Assembly (NCBI GenBank): GCA_036939355.1
Contig: JALLAP010000052.1
Span: forward strand, 1 to 25,725
Length of the DNA: 25,725 nucleotides
DNA from: Thalassiosira profunda
Taxonomy: Eukaryota; Bacillariophyta; Thalassiosirophyceae; Thalassiosirales; Thalassiosiraceae
Reading direction: 5' to 3'
Both the position numbers and the translations under genes were made by a program. Below are positions 14,294 through 23,668 of this stretch, piece by piece. Positions within the stretch are counted from its first letter, which is position 1. Every line of letters begins with the position of its first letter. The notes below the pieces were generated by a model that saw only the letters and a list, made by a program, of their open reading frames with translations, was not told the origin of the DNA and made no database searches.

Positions 14294-16847
14294 TCAATAG
14301 ATGTTCTTTGGTGCATTCGACACGTTCGGGTTGCGTTTGATCCATCCTTCGACAGCCTCCGCCAAAGTCTGGGTGCCTCCTCCGCATACAATTCGGACGC
14401 TAATGACCCAGGGATACTCGCCCTTCATCGCGATATCCATCCATTCCGGGAGGCGCTCGTCTAGTTCTGCCAGAGCTTCCTCTTTGGTGCAACCGTGCAG
14501 ATCAACCTCCCCAGCGATCCGACAACTCGATTGTTTGTTGCCATTTGAAGGCTTCGCTCGCGTGTTGTACAAGTTGCTTGCTTCGCCCACTAGGACTACG
14601 AAGGACGATTTGCCGGCCTTGCCACCAAGACCATCCGTCGGAGGGTTGCCATTGATTGTTTCAGCAGCCTCAGGTTTCACCTTTGGCTGGCTCTTCCTTT
14701 GCTTGGGCATCGTTCGCTGCAAGTTGATTGCTGCAAGCCTTTGTCTTATGTCGCGAAACTGTGTATCTGCCTCTTCAAACACGCGAGAGAGTGCCTGCGA
14801 ATGCTGCTCCTTCAATTTCTCTTCTGTGCTTTCCGGCGGCAGCGCCGGCATCGATTTCTTTCGGTTGCTCTTCTTGTGCTTCTTTTTGCTCTTGCCCTTA
14901 GGAGTCTGGGGTTGGGGCTTGCTCTCTTTCTCCTTCGTGGTCGCTGTTGCTTCGGTCGATATGGCAACGACCCTTACCTCATCGCCATCAGACAGACCCA
15001 GCTCATTTGGCGACTTCTTTCCGATACTGCTCAAAAACACGGTACGGCCCTTGTGCTTGAATCTCCTGACCGTCGCACCCCTACTGGTGGCATAATTCTT
15101 CAAGAAAGCCTCGAAAGGATTGGATCCCAACAAAGCGTATCGTTCTTTTGTGTTGTCGTTTTCGTCAATAACGCCGAGGAACATGACATCGGTTTCGCCG
15201 GCACGTGATGAGTCACTAGCAGCATCGTCAATGGAAGCCATCACTGCGTCGCTACATTCTTTCGCGAGATTGCTATCGAAGCTAAAGCCTTTCAGCCAAG
15301 GCCGGAGAATATCTTCCTTGCTGTGATTCGTCTGTTTACTTAACCCGTTCTCGTGAACTAGATCCGCAAGGTGGGAAACGAATTTGTCTGGGAAAAAAGA
15401 AGCAGAGTCAGATGAAAGCGCACACGTTCGTCAACTGCGCACGTTCTCTCACCATCGATGCCATCAATGGCGGCATCATCCTTCAAGAGGACGGACGCGA
15501 GAGTTTGCCGAATTTTCTCCCTTCGAGGGCTAAATACACGTGGGTCATCCCTCCACTCCCCGTCTTGGAATCCATCGGTATGGGGGTCACCGCCTCTCCA
15601 TTCTCCCTCGTAGACACTACCGTTTTGCCACCTATATGTCCCAAATCCATGCTTCACGCCATTTGCCCATTGACCTTCGTAGACCTCTCCAGCAGCGTAT
15701 TTGAATGTGCCCATGCCGTGCGTCAAACCATCCTTATATTCTCCTTCGTAGATCGTTCCGTCTGCAGAAACTTTCTTGCCAACGCCGTGTGGCTTGTCGT
15801 TCCTCCAATCCCCATCGTAGAAGCTACCATCTACGTATGTGTATGTCCCTGCCCCATGCTTTTTGTCGGCCTTCCACTCGCCTTTGTACTTATCTCCGTT
15901 GAAGAGTGTCGTTGTACCCCATCCGCTGTATTCGCCAGATGCAAATTGGCCGTCATAAACACCGCCATCCGCATATTTGAGTGAACCCATTCCGTGCATA
16001 TACCCGTTCAACCATTCCCCCTGATAGCAGTCGCCATTTGCGCCTTTGAACGTGCCTTTGCCATGAGTTTTGCCCTCTCTCCACCCCCCTTCGTACCTGT
16101 CGCCGTTGCCGCGAATTATCTTTCCTTTGCCGTGATGCTTGCCGTTCTGCCACTCCCCGATATAACTGCTTCCGTCGACACCCTTGTGTGTCCCTTTTCC
16201 GTGCTCTTGGCCACAAGCCCACTCGCCTTCGTAGGTATCCCCGTCGGCGTAAGTGAATGTACCCTTTCCGTGATAGGCATCGTCTCTGAAACTTCCCTTG
16301 TATCGACTCCCGTCTGTACTCTTGAGAGTTCCTTTGCCGTGCATCTTACCCGCTCTCCACTCGCCGTCGAAGATGTCCCCGTCGTCAAAAATTTTCTTAC
16401 CATCGCCGTGATGTTCGTCATTCTCCCACTCCCCTTCGTATTCACCGCCATCTGCGTATTTGCACGCCCCCTCTCCGTGCTTTAGGTCATCCTTGAACTC
16501 CCCAGAATACCAGTCCCCACGCCTTCTTTCCACCATCCTTCGTAGACACCGCCATCGGCGTATCTCATCCGTCCGCGGCCGTGGTATTCGTATCCCGCCC
16601 AGTCTCCGACGTATTCGGCACCGTTGGCAAGCTTCATTGTGCCCTGTCCGCGACACTCGCCATATTGCCAGTCCCCTTGATAGACAGATCCATTCTCATA
16701 ATCCATTCGTCCGCGGCCGTGTGGCTCGCCGTCAAGAACGGTGCCTTCGTAAATACCCCCCGATGGCGTCTTCATCTTTACGACGCCGTTTGAGTCGGAT
16801 CGCCTGCCCGCTTGGGGCGCGTCGCCCGGATCCGTCTTGCCCGCCAT
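14294..16847 (-). CDS. MORN-repeat protein with ubiquitin-like and Smr domains
   Basis: Two exons: 16847-15453 and 15387-14294, joined by a 65-nt intron (GTGAGAG donor, ttttttcccag acceptor; phase 1, giving GIDDKFVSHLADLV across the junction). Exon 1 encodes about 18 MORN units of 23 residues (Y.G.W..G..HG.G....DG). Exon 2 encodes a linker, then a ubiquitin/SUMO-like fold (VMFLGVIDENDN to LGLSDGDEVRVV), a Lys-rich segment, and a C-terminal Smr domain with VDLHGCTKEEAL, WMDIAMKGEYPWVISV and VCGGGTQTLAEAVEGW. MORN arrays commonly bind membranes or act as rigid spacers. Smr domains bind or cut nucleic acids, and the DLHG motif is intact. The combined role is unknown. Exon 1 contains a frame break near 16507-16544, where one repeat is 34 nt short, so the gene is either mis-assembled or damaged. 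Start: ATG at 16847, MAGKTDPGD. Roughly 830-840 residues if repaired. Confidence 0.82.
16507..16544 (-). other. Frame break and shortened repeat in the MORN array
   Basis: The Tyr codons of successive MORN units are normally 69 nt apart. Here the Tyr codon starting at 16544 (VYEGWWKEG) and the next starting at 16509 (WYSGEFKDD) are only 35 nt apart. The 34-nt deficit shifts the frame and gives a stop a few codons later if unrepaired. No intron with plausible borders explains it. Confidence 0.75.
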
Positions 16848-17435
16848 TGCAGAATTGCAGAAGCGATAAATTGCAGAAGCGATAAATTGCAGAAGAAGCG
16901 TTCGTCTCTCGGATCAGACCACTGCAAAAGAGTCGCCCGGCTTCAGCACAACGCGGCCACCGGCGAGGAGGCTAGAGAGCAGGCCGGAAAGCAAAGGCTG
17001 TGCCTGGCTGTGCGCTTCTGGGTGCGTGCACGTCAAGTGCACCAAAAATGGTTGGTTGCGGTCCACGCGGGAAAGATCACCGGACCCGCCTCGCGGGACG
17101 CCCAGAGGCTTCGGCTCGACGGCAGCCGCTACGAGCGCCGCCCAACCGGGGTGGGTGGTCTGATTGAGGTGCGTCGTACGTGTGAGTCGCTGCTCTGTCC
17201 GCCCGTGCTTCTTGCTTCTTTCTCCAGCCAGGGTACGATGTAGGCGTATGTACGTAAGTAGCTACGAAAGATCTGCTGCTGAGCCGCCCCCACCTGGCAC
17301 CTTCATCCCCGCGACCTCGACCACCGCCTCCTCTTCCTGCTGGCGGCATCTCCGCATAGGGTCGCGGGTGCGGGGGCCGCGCTGCAGACAGGCTGTTATG
17401 TGAACGTGATCCCATTTTTTCAGCCCCAGTTGCAA
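16848..17435. promoter_or_regulatory. Divergent promoter between MORN-Smr and the sulfonucleotide reductase
   Basis: The 588-bp interval has no supported gene. It holds the 16-bp tandem repeat near the MORN-Smr start. About 170-190 bp before the reductase start it holds TATGTACGTAAGTAG followed by TACGAAAGATCT (17265-17276), shared with the ABC transporter upstream region. A pyrimidine stretch ending ttttttcag at 17415-17423 could be the acceptor of a 5'-leader intron directly before the ATG at 17436. Confidence 0.45.
16854..16895. repeat. 16-bp tandem repeat just before the MORN-Smr start codon
   Basis: The unit ATTGCAGAAGCGATAA is present at 16854-16869 and 16870-16885, followed by a partial third copy to 16895. 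It begins 7 bp upstream of the minus-strand ATG, so it lies in the 5' leader or core promoter. Confidence 0.75.
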
Positions 17436-19118
17436 ATGGCCCTGCGGCGCTCCCATCCGACGACGATGCCCCGCCAGCAGCAGCTTCGCCGCTCAACTGC
17501 CTCATCGTCCTCCTCTACAGGGTTCGAGGAGAACATCCCACTGATGGTTTCTAGCGGCATCCACGGACATCTGGAGGCGGACTCCCCCTCTCTGGCGACG
17601 TCGCTGCGACGCGCGCTGGTACGATGCACCAGCCGCGTGCGCCATCGCCACGCGGGCAGAGTGAAGCTGGCACTCTTATTCATTGGTCTGGTGGCAGCAC
17701 TCGTGGCGCTCGCCCCTCTGGGCCTGATGGGCGTCGGCCCGCAAAATGGCAGCAACACCAGCAATCTGCATGCACGGAATGGGACGCTGAACGAATCGCA
17801 AAACGAGTTCCTGCGGGCGATGTACGACGTGCCCCTGCCTGCCACGCCGGGGGAGCTGGAGGAATTGAACGAGCTGTTGGAGGATGTGGATCCGCGAATC
17901 GTATTGAAATGGGCCCATCGCCGTCTGGTGGAGGATTCGCAACAGCAGGATGCAGCGGTGCATCCGCTAGTGCAGGTAAGCAGCTTCGGCCCCACCGGTC
18001 TCGTGATTCTCCATCTCCTCTCGCAATTGCAACTGCTGGAGGATGTGTCGGTGGTCACGATGGACACGCTCCACCTGTTCCCCGAATCTGTCGCCTTTTA
18101 CGATACGATACAATCCTATTACAAATCGGAGGGGATAAAGCTGGTCGTCACGAAGCCACTACGGATGAACGAGGAAGGTGCAATAGCGGGGACATTTGAC
18201 AGCCGGACGGAGTTTGAAGCGACCTACGGATCGGCGCTGTGGAAAAAGGACCCGCAACAATTCGCAACGGTGACGAAGGTCGATCCGCTGAAAAAAGTGT
18301 TGGACGAGTTGCAGGCGCAAATGTGGATCACTGGCCGAAGACGGTCCAGCGGAGGAGAAAGATCGGACATGCCCGTCGTGGAGTTCGAGTACTTTTCCAA
18401 CGACGATGGCGGAGGCGACGAAACGTTCGACGCAGCCAGAGGGCGGTACAAGCTCAATCCCCTCGCGTACTGGACCTACCAGCAGGTGTGGGAGTACATC
18501 CGCAGCAACGGACTGCCTTACAACGAATTGTACGACAAGGGGTACACATCGCTTGGCGATGTGATGACCACGCGTTTGCCATTGCGGAATGCCACCGCGG
18601 CAGGAGAGGGTGCAATCGATGCCTTTGAACGATCAGGGAGGTTCGTCGGCTTGGGCAACCGGACCGAGTGTGGACTGCACTCTCACTTGAAACGGGTGAA
18701 CGAGATGAAGAAGCAAGCGGCAGAAACTGGAGAGGAGCTGGCAGCGCCCAAATTGCAATGCGACAAATGCATCGATCTTACGGCGGACAATTTCGAGGAG
18801 AGGGTCACCGCCGGCGACGCGGCCAAGCAGATGCTTTTCATCGAGTTTTACTCGCCCTATTGCGGAAGCTGCCAGGAGTTTGCACCCACCCTCGACAGGC
18901 TCGCGACGCTTGCATCGGAAACGATGCCAGACTTGGAGGTGGTGAGATTTGATATTACCGAGAGCGACGTACCAAAGGTCGAGGGAACAGAGCTGTTCAA
19001 GGTGGAGATCACTCCGACTTTGTATCGAGTGCGATACGCTCCGGAACTTCGCGTGGAGCTGTACGAGGGCGAGCACGAATTCGATGCCATCCTGCAATGG
19101 CTGGAGAAGAGCTCGTAG
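17436..19118 (+). CDS. APR: APS/PAPS reductase-thioredoxin fusion (APR type without Fe-S cysteines), membrane-anchored
   Basis: A single exon of 560 residues. A basic Ser-rich N-terminus is followed by a hydrophobic segment at ~76-100 (LALLFIGLVAALVALAPLGL). The sulfonucleotide-reductase domain includes SFGPTG (183-188), MDTLHLFPES (209-218), KVDPLKKVLDELQAQMWITG and ECGLHSH with the catalytic Cys412. A thioredoxin-like domain with a CGSC active site (476-479) ends the protein. It should reduce activated sulfate (APS or PAPS) to sulfite, with the thioredoxin domain as internal reductant, in assimilatory sulfate reduction. The Cys-Cys pair that binds the 4Fe-4S cluster in plant APRs is absent (TVTKVDPL in its place), as in E. 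coli CysH and the cluster-free APR-B class. The usual site in algae is the plastid; an internal membrane segment is odd for that. The ATG at 17436 is the first in frame. Confidence 0.88.
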   Translation: MALRRSHPTTMPRQQQLRRSTASSSSSTGFEENIPLMVSSGIHGHLEADSPSLATSLRRALVRCTSRVRHRHAGRVKLALLFIGLVAALVALAPLGLMGVGPQNGSNTSNLHARNGTLNESQNEFLRAMYDVPLPATPGELEELNELLEDVDPRIVLKWAHRRLVEDSQQQDAAVHPLVQVSSFGPTGLVILHLLSQLQLLEDVSVVTMDTLHLFPESVAFYDTIQSYYKSEGIKLVVTKPLRMNEEGAIAGTFDSRTEFEATYGSALWKKDPQQFATVTKVDPLKKVLDELQAQMWITGRRRSSGGERSDMPVVEFEYFSNDDGGGDETFDAARGRYKLNPLAYWTYQQVWEYIRSNGLPYNELYDKGYTSLGDVMTTRLPLRNATAAGEGAIDAFERSGRFVGLGNRTECGLHSHLKRVNEMKKQAAETGEELAAPKLQCDKCIDLTADNFEERVTAGDAAKQMLFIEFYSPYCGSCQEFAPTLDRLATLASETMPDLEVVRFDITESDVPKVEGTELFKVEITPTLYRVRYAPELRVELYEGEHEFDAILQWLEKSS

Positions 19119-19160
19119 TGCGGTGCGAGGAAAGAGGTGCAATAGATGCAGTATTACGCT

Positions 19161-22100
19161 TCAGCAAATCTCATCTCCCTTCATAACCGCATCTCTCGTG
19201 ATTGTCCCGCCTCCAGGCTTCGTCGCATCCGCCCCACCGCTTGGCAATGCATTCCCTTGCGTCTTCTGACGAAGGTCGCTTTCCAGACTGGCGATGAACT
19301 CTTGCGTCTTTTCGATGTAATGCCGAAGCTTCCTCGCCTGTGCGTGCTCTCGGCCATCGTGGCTGTCGATCAGCTCCGCCCGCTCCTCCGAAAAGGCTTC
19401 CAGTCTCAGCTTGGCGGCTCTCAGATGAATACTAGAGAGAAAGGGAATGAGTTCAGTGTACAACGCGCAAGGTCGGGCTGCTGTGCTCCTTACCGATTTC
19501 GCCTCACATCCCTTCCCTCGTTGGAGGTTGAGGCGTTCGTAGGTTCAATTGTCTTTTTGGGAATCAGCTCCAGGTTCTTCGAGTGCACGACGGCCTCCAT
19601 GTCATCTCTCGCTCCAAAGAGATTTGACACAAGATACCATCCGCCTGGGATCGTGGAATCGATCGTGCCGCTGAGGCCACGGTACTCTCCTCCGGTGACA
19701 AGCACCTTTCTCCCCTCGTTTTTGGAAGCCCTGACACGGGTTTGAGGGACAACGGTGCGGTTGACGCGGACATTGGGGCCACTCCGTCCAATGCGAGCCG
19801 ACGTGCTGTGCCACAATAGGATGCATTAGAGATGCATGCAACAAGGAGACTAGCAACGGAGCGAAAGTGGCAACTCACCTTGAATTCGCGGGCGGAGGAA
19901 TGACCGGTTCGTATTCGGCATGATTCATCAAGGCAGCCGGTAATTCCGAGAGCAAGATGGCGTCATCCCCTTTCATAACCCTGCCTGTCCTTCGATTGAA
20001 GATCTCAATCTTTGTATCAGGAGGCAGATGGCGCAAACCAGCCGGCAATTGCAATCTAAGTCGGTCCTCCTCTTCACCTGGCTGCAGCAGGATGGGGTCC
20101 AACGCCGGTGTGCTGCCGCGTCTGCCTTTGGGGCGATTGCTCCTCGGCCTTTTGGGGATGTGGTGGTCTCGTGCTTCGTTGGGCCCTCTGGCAACCACTC
20201 CCAGCCGCTTTGGCGTGCCGCTGCCAGCGAAATCGGTCAAGTCGAGTTTCCGCTTGAACAGCTTTGCATTTCCCTCGCCCGGAACCTTGGAATGGCGGTG
20301 CGACGGGCTCTTCGGTTCTTCGCGTTCGTGTCCAGGCTTGACGATTGGACGCATGTGGCCGGATCTTCTTGTTTTGTACCACTCTCTGAGCGCATGGAAG
20401 TCGGTCTGGCCGTCGTCGACGAATCTACAAAACTTTCCGGCCACCTTCTTGTAAACCCGTGGATTGTCGATTGTCCACCAGCCCCGCTGCGCAGTCTCGA
20501 GGATTTTCCCTGACAGGCCTTCAAACTCGCCCTTCGATACATACACTGTCACACCAATCAAGGGATTTGCCGATGGCTTCTTGTCTTCGTCGTAGTCACT
20601 TGCGTCGGGGTCTTCTTCATCAATCTCGTTGTCTGAAGCTGGATCGCCATCGCCAGGAGGGCTTGAGACGGCCGCGGCACGCTTCCTGCGCGCCGCGACG
20701 CCACGGCGGTACTTTATGACTTCGAATTTGTCCCCTTTGTAAGCATTTGCGATGTACGCATTGTCTGTGATGTACCACGTGCCCACCACTGCGTTCAAGA
20801 CCGTCCCCTCGACGCCTGCGTCCTCGTACGGCTCCTTAATCCGCACAGTGGCGCCAATGTAGTCAGTAGCCGTGGCGCCTTGCGGTGGTGCGCCATTGCC
20901 CTCCGCCGGCTTAACAAGCTCAATCTTTGACACATCCACGGGCTGTTCAACCTCGTCGATCTGAACGTGATTGTGACGAACCACCTCATTGATCACTCCT
21001 TCCATGCCAGCGTTGGGGCCGCCCCGGACGCGAACGGTGGCCCCGAAGAGGTCGTCGTCTTCCTCCTCCTTGTTGGCTGGAGTGACTGCGTGGGTCGTGC
21101 GATGAGGGATGAGGAGGTGAGATACATCGACTAAAGAATCACCAACACCTCTCCAAGCAACGCACCTTCATCTCCGCCATCGTCCGAGCCACCACTCCCT
21201 GACTCCTCGTCCAAATTTCCCCACTCCAACACCTCGCAATCCCTCGTCCTCACGCGAACCTGCTTACCGCCTACGGTGCAATCCAGTGTTTCCCATCCGT
21301 AGCCTCTGTCCACGATCTCCCCCTCCACGCCCTCGAAGTGACCTCCTATCNCAATCCAGTGTTTCCCATCCGTAGCCTCTGTCCACGATCTCCCCCTCCA
21401 CGCCCTCGAAGTGACCTCCTATCACGCGCACCCGGGCGTGGAGCCTGTTTCGATGTCCCCTGCGGCTGTACATGCCACCCCCCGGGCTATCCTTCTTTGG
21501 GCGTCGATGGGAGGTCTCCTCCAAGAAGGCCGAGGAGTCGTCGTTGTCGTCGTCTCGGTCGTTGGATTCCGTATATTCGGAGTCGTCGTCCTGGGGGCTG
21601 GGCCCGTCGCCCGTCCCTTCGTCCTCGCTACCGTACGGATCGAACCCGGTTTCCATCTTGGCGACCTCGTTTGCTGCAGCTTCATCTTCCTCGCTGTCAG
21701 AGCCGAACAAGGCCTCCCTCTTGGTGTTGTTTGGGGCTTCGCCATCTCCCACCCCAGCCTTTGCATCCTCGCCCTTCTCTTTGGATCTGCCCACCTCGGC
21801 ACTGGCCTTCTTCTCGGCACCATCGTCTTTTGCAATGGATGGGTCTTCCCCATTTGCCACCTCGCCGTCACCTTTCCCCTCCACTTTCTTGTCCTTTCCA
21901 TCGACCACATTGGCAATATCGGGGCGCCGTCCCCCCCATTCGTCGTACGTTCTTTTCCTGATCTGGAAATGCCACTTTATGGCTAGAGAGGCCGCGTGAG
22001 GGCTAAACATGAGCTGGGCGCATACATGAGACCACAAAGGACAGGCAACGTACTCTTCAAAGCTCCCTTATCATCGACCGCTTGGTAATTTTCACCACCA

Positions 22101-23473
22101 CTGCCGCATTTGAAGATTCTGCCTCCCCGTTTCTTCAGCATTTGGAGCGCTTCCTTTGCAACGCCCTCGTCTACGCTCGACCCATTCCCCATCTTCCTGA
22201 ACTTTGCAAACATGATGGCCTTGTACCCAGGGTCTTTCTTGAAGCTGAGGTAGATATCATTCGAGTTCCTGCAAGAGAGACAGAGATGCGTTAGGGCGTA
22301 AAGCGAGGCGGAACGCGCCATTGCACGACAAATAAATAGCTGCTCACCCAGCTGCAGAACCTGTTTCGACAAGCTTTTCTTCCTTTCCTCCATCCTCCTT
22401 GCTGCCGGTATCCTGACTTTTTCCGCTGCCCTCATTCCCCATGACATCGACTCCCGCAATTTCATCGGGTTGGTCCTTCTCCTGCTCGTCGGAAGCTGAC
22501 CATTTGGCCCATTCGCTGTATGACTTCTTCCGATTCCGAAAGTGCCATTTTATTGCTAGAGAAGCGAAGTGGGGGCAAGAGGTGAGCTTGTGAGCATACA
22601 TGAATACCACAGGGGACACAACGTACTCTTCAAAGCTCCCTCATCATCGACCTCTTCGTAAGTGCCGTGCGCCCCCCTTCTATGTTTGAAGATTCTGCCT
22701 CCCCGTTTCTTCAGCACTCGAAGTACTTCGTTTGCAACGCCCTCGTCTGCTACGTTAGAGGCCGTCTCCATTTCCTTGAACCGAGCAAACAAGATGGCCT
22801 TGTATCCAGGGTCTTTATTGACGTCGAGATAGACATCGGTTGAGTTCCTGGAAGAGGAAGCAGAGTGTCAGNTTGTATCCAGGGTCTTTATTGACGTCGA
22901 GATAGACATCGGTTGAGTTCCTGGAAGAGGAAGCAGAGTGTCAGGGCTAATCAAGAAGGAACGCGTCTTGCACATATCAACTAGCAGCTCACCCAGCTGC
23001 AGCTGCAGCTCCAGGATCGACAACCTTCCTTTCTGGTGCCTCCTTGACCGGTGCCCTGGCGTTCCTCTCCTGGGGCTCGACTGCGGCCGCAGCGGGGACC
23101 TCCCCTCCCTCGCCCTCCTGCCCCTCCCCGCGGTTCGCATCGCCATCAGAAGGCCGCCGCGAGTCGGCGGACGGGGCCCCGGCCAAATATCGCTGCACCT
23201 CCGCCGCACTCCTAAATTGTCGGCCGGTAGGGGCGCGGTAGTATCGGTCGGTCGCCTTCCCGATCCGGCGGGGGCGGTGTTGCACCGTCCAGCCCGGGCC
23301 GAACTGTGGATTTGCAACAACACACATCACAACATGTGAGCACATCAGACATCGTGGGCGCGCGAGCATAATTGATACCGGGCGCGCCGAGCACTCACCT
23401 CGGGACAAGGCTCGTGGGGATAGTCGTCGGCCCCGGAGCCCCTCCGCTTGGCTGAGGCCTTGGTCTTCGCCAT
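19161..23473 (-). CDS. MBD-like, DUF6824-like x2, KOW-like x5 multidomain protein
   Basis: Nine exons: 23473-23399, 23303-22993, 22847 (or its copy 22920) to 22627, 22555-22348, 22268-22054, 21982-21166, 21085-19879, 19805-19494, 19431-19161. All phases agree after collapsing two 73-bp artefacts; 1187 residues. Residues 26-68 resemble a methyl-CpG-binding/TAM domain (PGWTVQHRPRRIGKATDRYY, then PTGRQFRSAAEVQRYL). Two similar modules at ~130-220 and ~273-360 (DPGYKAIMFAKFRKM, LKKRGGRIFK, IKWHFQIRKRTYDEW) resemble DUF6824, common in diatoms. Five KOW/Tudor-like units follow (~525-572, 604-650, 667-715, 768-815, 1024-1076; for example ATVRVRGGPNAGMEGVI). Linkers are acidic or Lys/Arg-rich, and a helical C-terminus closes the protein. 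A nuclear chromatin or transcription-elongation role is inferred; the domain names rest on motif resemblance. The exon 7 acceptor at 21086 has an alternative ~9 nt downstream. It ends 42 bp from the convergent reductase stop. Confidence 0.8.
21279..21423. repeat. 72-bp direct repeat around a single N (assembly artefact 3)
   Basis: Bases 21279-21350 are repeated exactly at 21352-21423 with one N at 21351. The repeat lies in exon 6 of the MBD-KOW gene, within the first KOW-like unit. Removing 73 bp makes the exon 744 nt and in phase with exon 7; leaving it breaks the frame. Confidence 0.93.
21983..22847 (-). repeat. Tandem duplication of an exon pair in the MBD-KOW gene
   Basis: Exon 3 with its following intron and the start of exon 4 is paralogous to exon 5 with its following intron and the start of exon 6. 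Both upstream exons begin in the same phase after a GG|G split Gly codon (NSTDVYLDVNKDPGYKAI against NSNDIYLSFKKDPGYKAI). Both introns are 71 nt, clearly related in sequence, with the same GTACGTTG donor and ctctag acceptor. The unit period is about 575 bp. Confidence 0.8.
22800..22944. repeat. 72-bp direct repeat around a single N (assembly artefact 4)
   Basis: Bases 22800-22871 are repeated exactly at 22873-22944 with one N at 22872. It covers the acceptor and beginning of exon 3 of the MBD-KOW gene, so the acceptor appears twice (before 22920 and before 22847). With one copy removed the exon is 221 nt and in phase. Confidence 0.93.
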
Positions 23474-23668
23474 CGTCGAGTTGATGAGTGCCTTCTTTCT
23501 TCTGCTTCCTGGATTCCTGATTCCTGGCAAATGCAGCGTACGCAGTACCAAGAGTACAATATCTCTCTACTAGAGCCTTCCCCTTCCCCCTTCCCCGCCC
23601 TCCACCGCTCTCCCGCCCCTCCTCCTGCCCCCCAGTCGTCCCATCACCCTCTCGTGGGGGCGCGGAGG
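23474..23668. promoter_or_regulatory. Short divergent promoter between MBD-KOW and NYN genes
   Basis: Only 195 bp separate the two start codons. The half next to the NYN gene (about 23567-23666) is a C/T-rich tract; its last 55 bases (23612-23666) are repeated exactly at the right end of the window. An upstream ATG at 23531 is in frame with the NYN gene but is not conserved in that copy (it reads GTG there), so the interval is better seen as promoter and 5' leader. Confidence 0.6.

Noticed and set aside
14294..15241. Separate Smr gene starting at the ATG at 15241
   Set aside because: The frame stays open upstream with coding-like sequence back to a strong acceptor at 15388 that joins in phase to the MORN frame, so one gene is the better model.
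16581..16793. Plus-strand frames over the MORN region, also 15412-15984 and 15994-16485
   Set aside because: They are antisense shadows created by the periodic MORN repeat; hydrophobic appearance comes from reading the repeat in reverse.
17954..17985. Intron donor (caggtaagc) inside the reductase gene
   Set aside because: The frame continues directly into the conserved SFGPTG motif, so removing sequence here would destroy the active site.
20028..20513. Plus-strand frames opposite exon 7 of the MBD-KOW gene
   Set aside because: No family resemblance; the minus strand carries a phase-consistent exon with KOW-like units.
23531..23668. N-terminal extension of the NYN protein from the ATG at 23531
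   Set aside because: The ATG is missing in the duplicated flank at the right end, and the extension is a Pro-rich translation of a C/T-rich leader.
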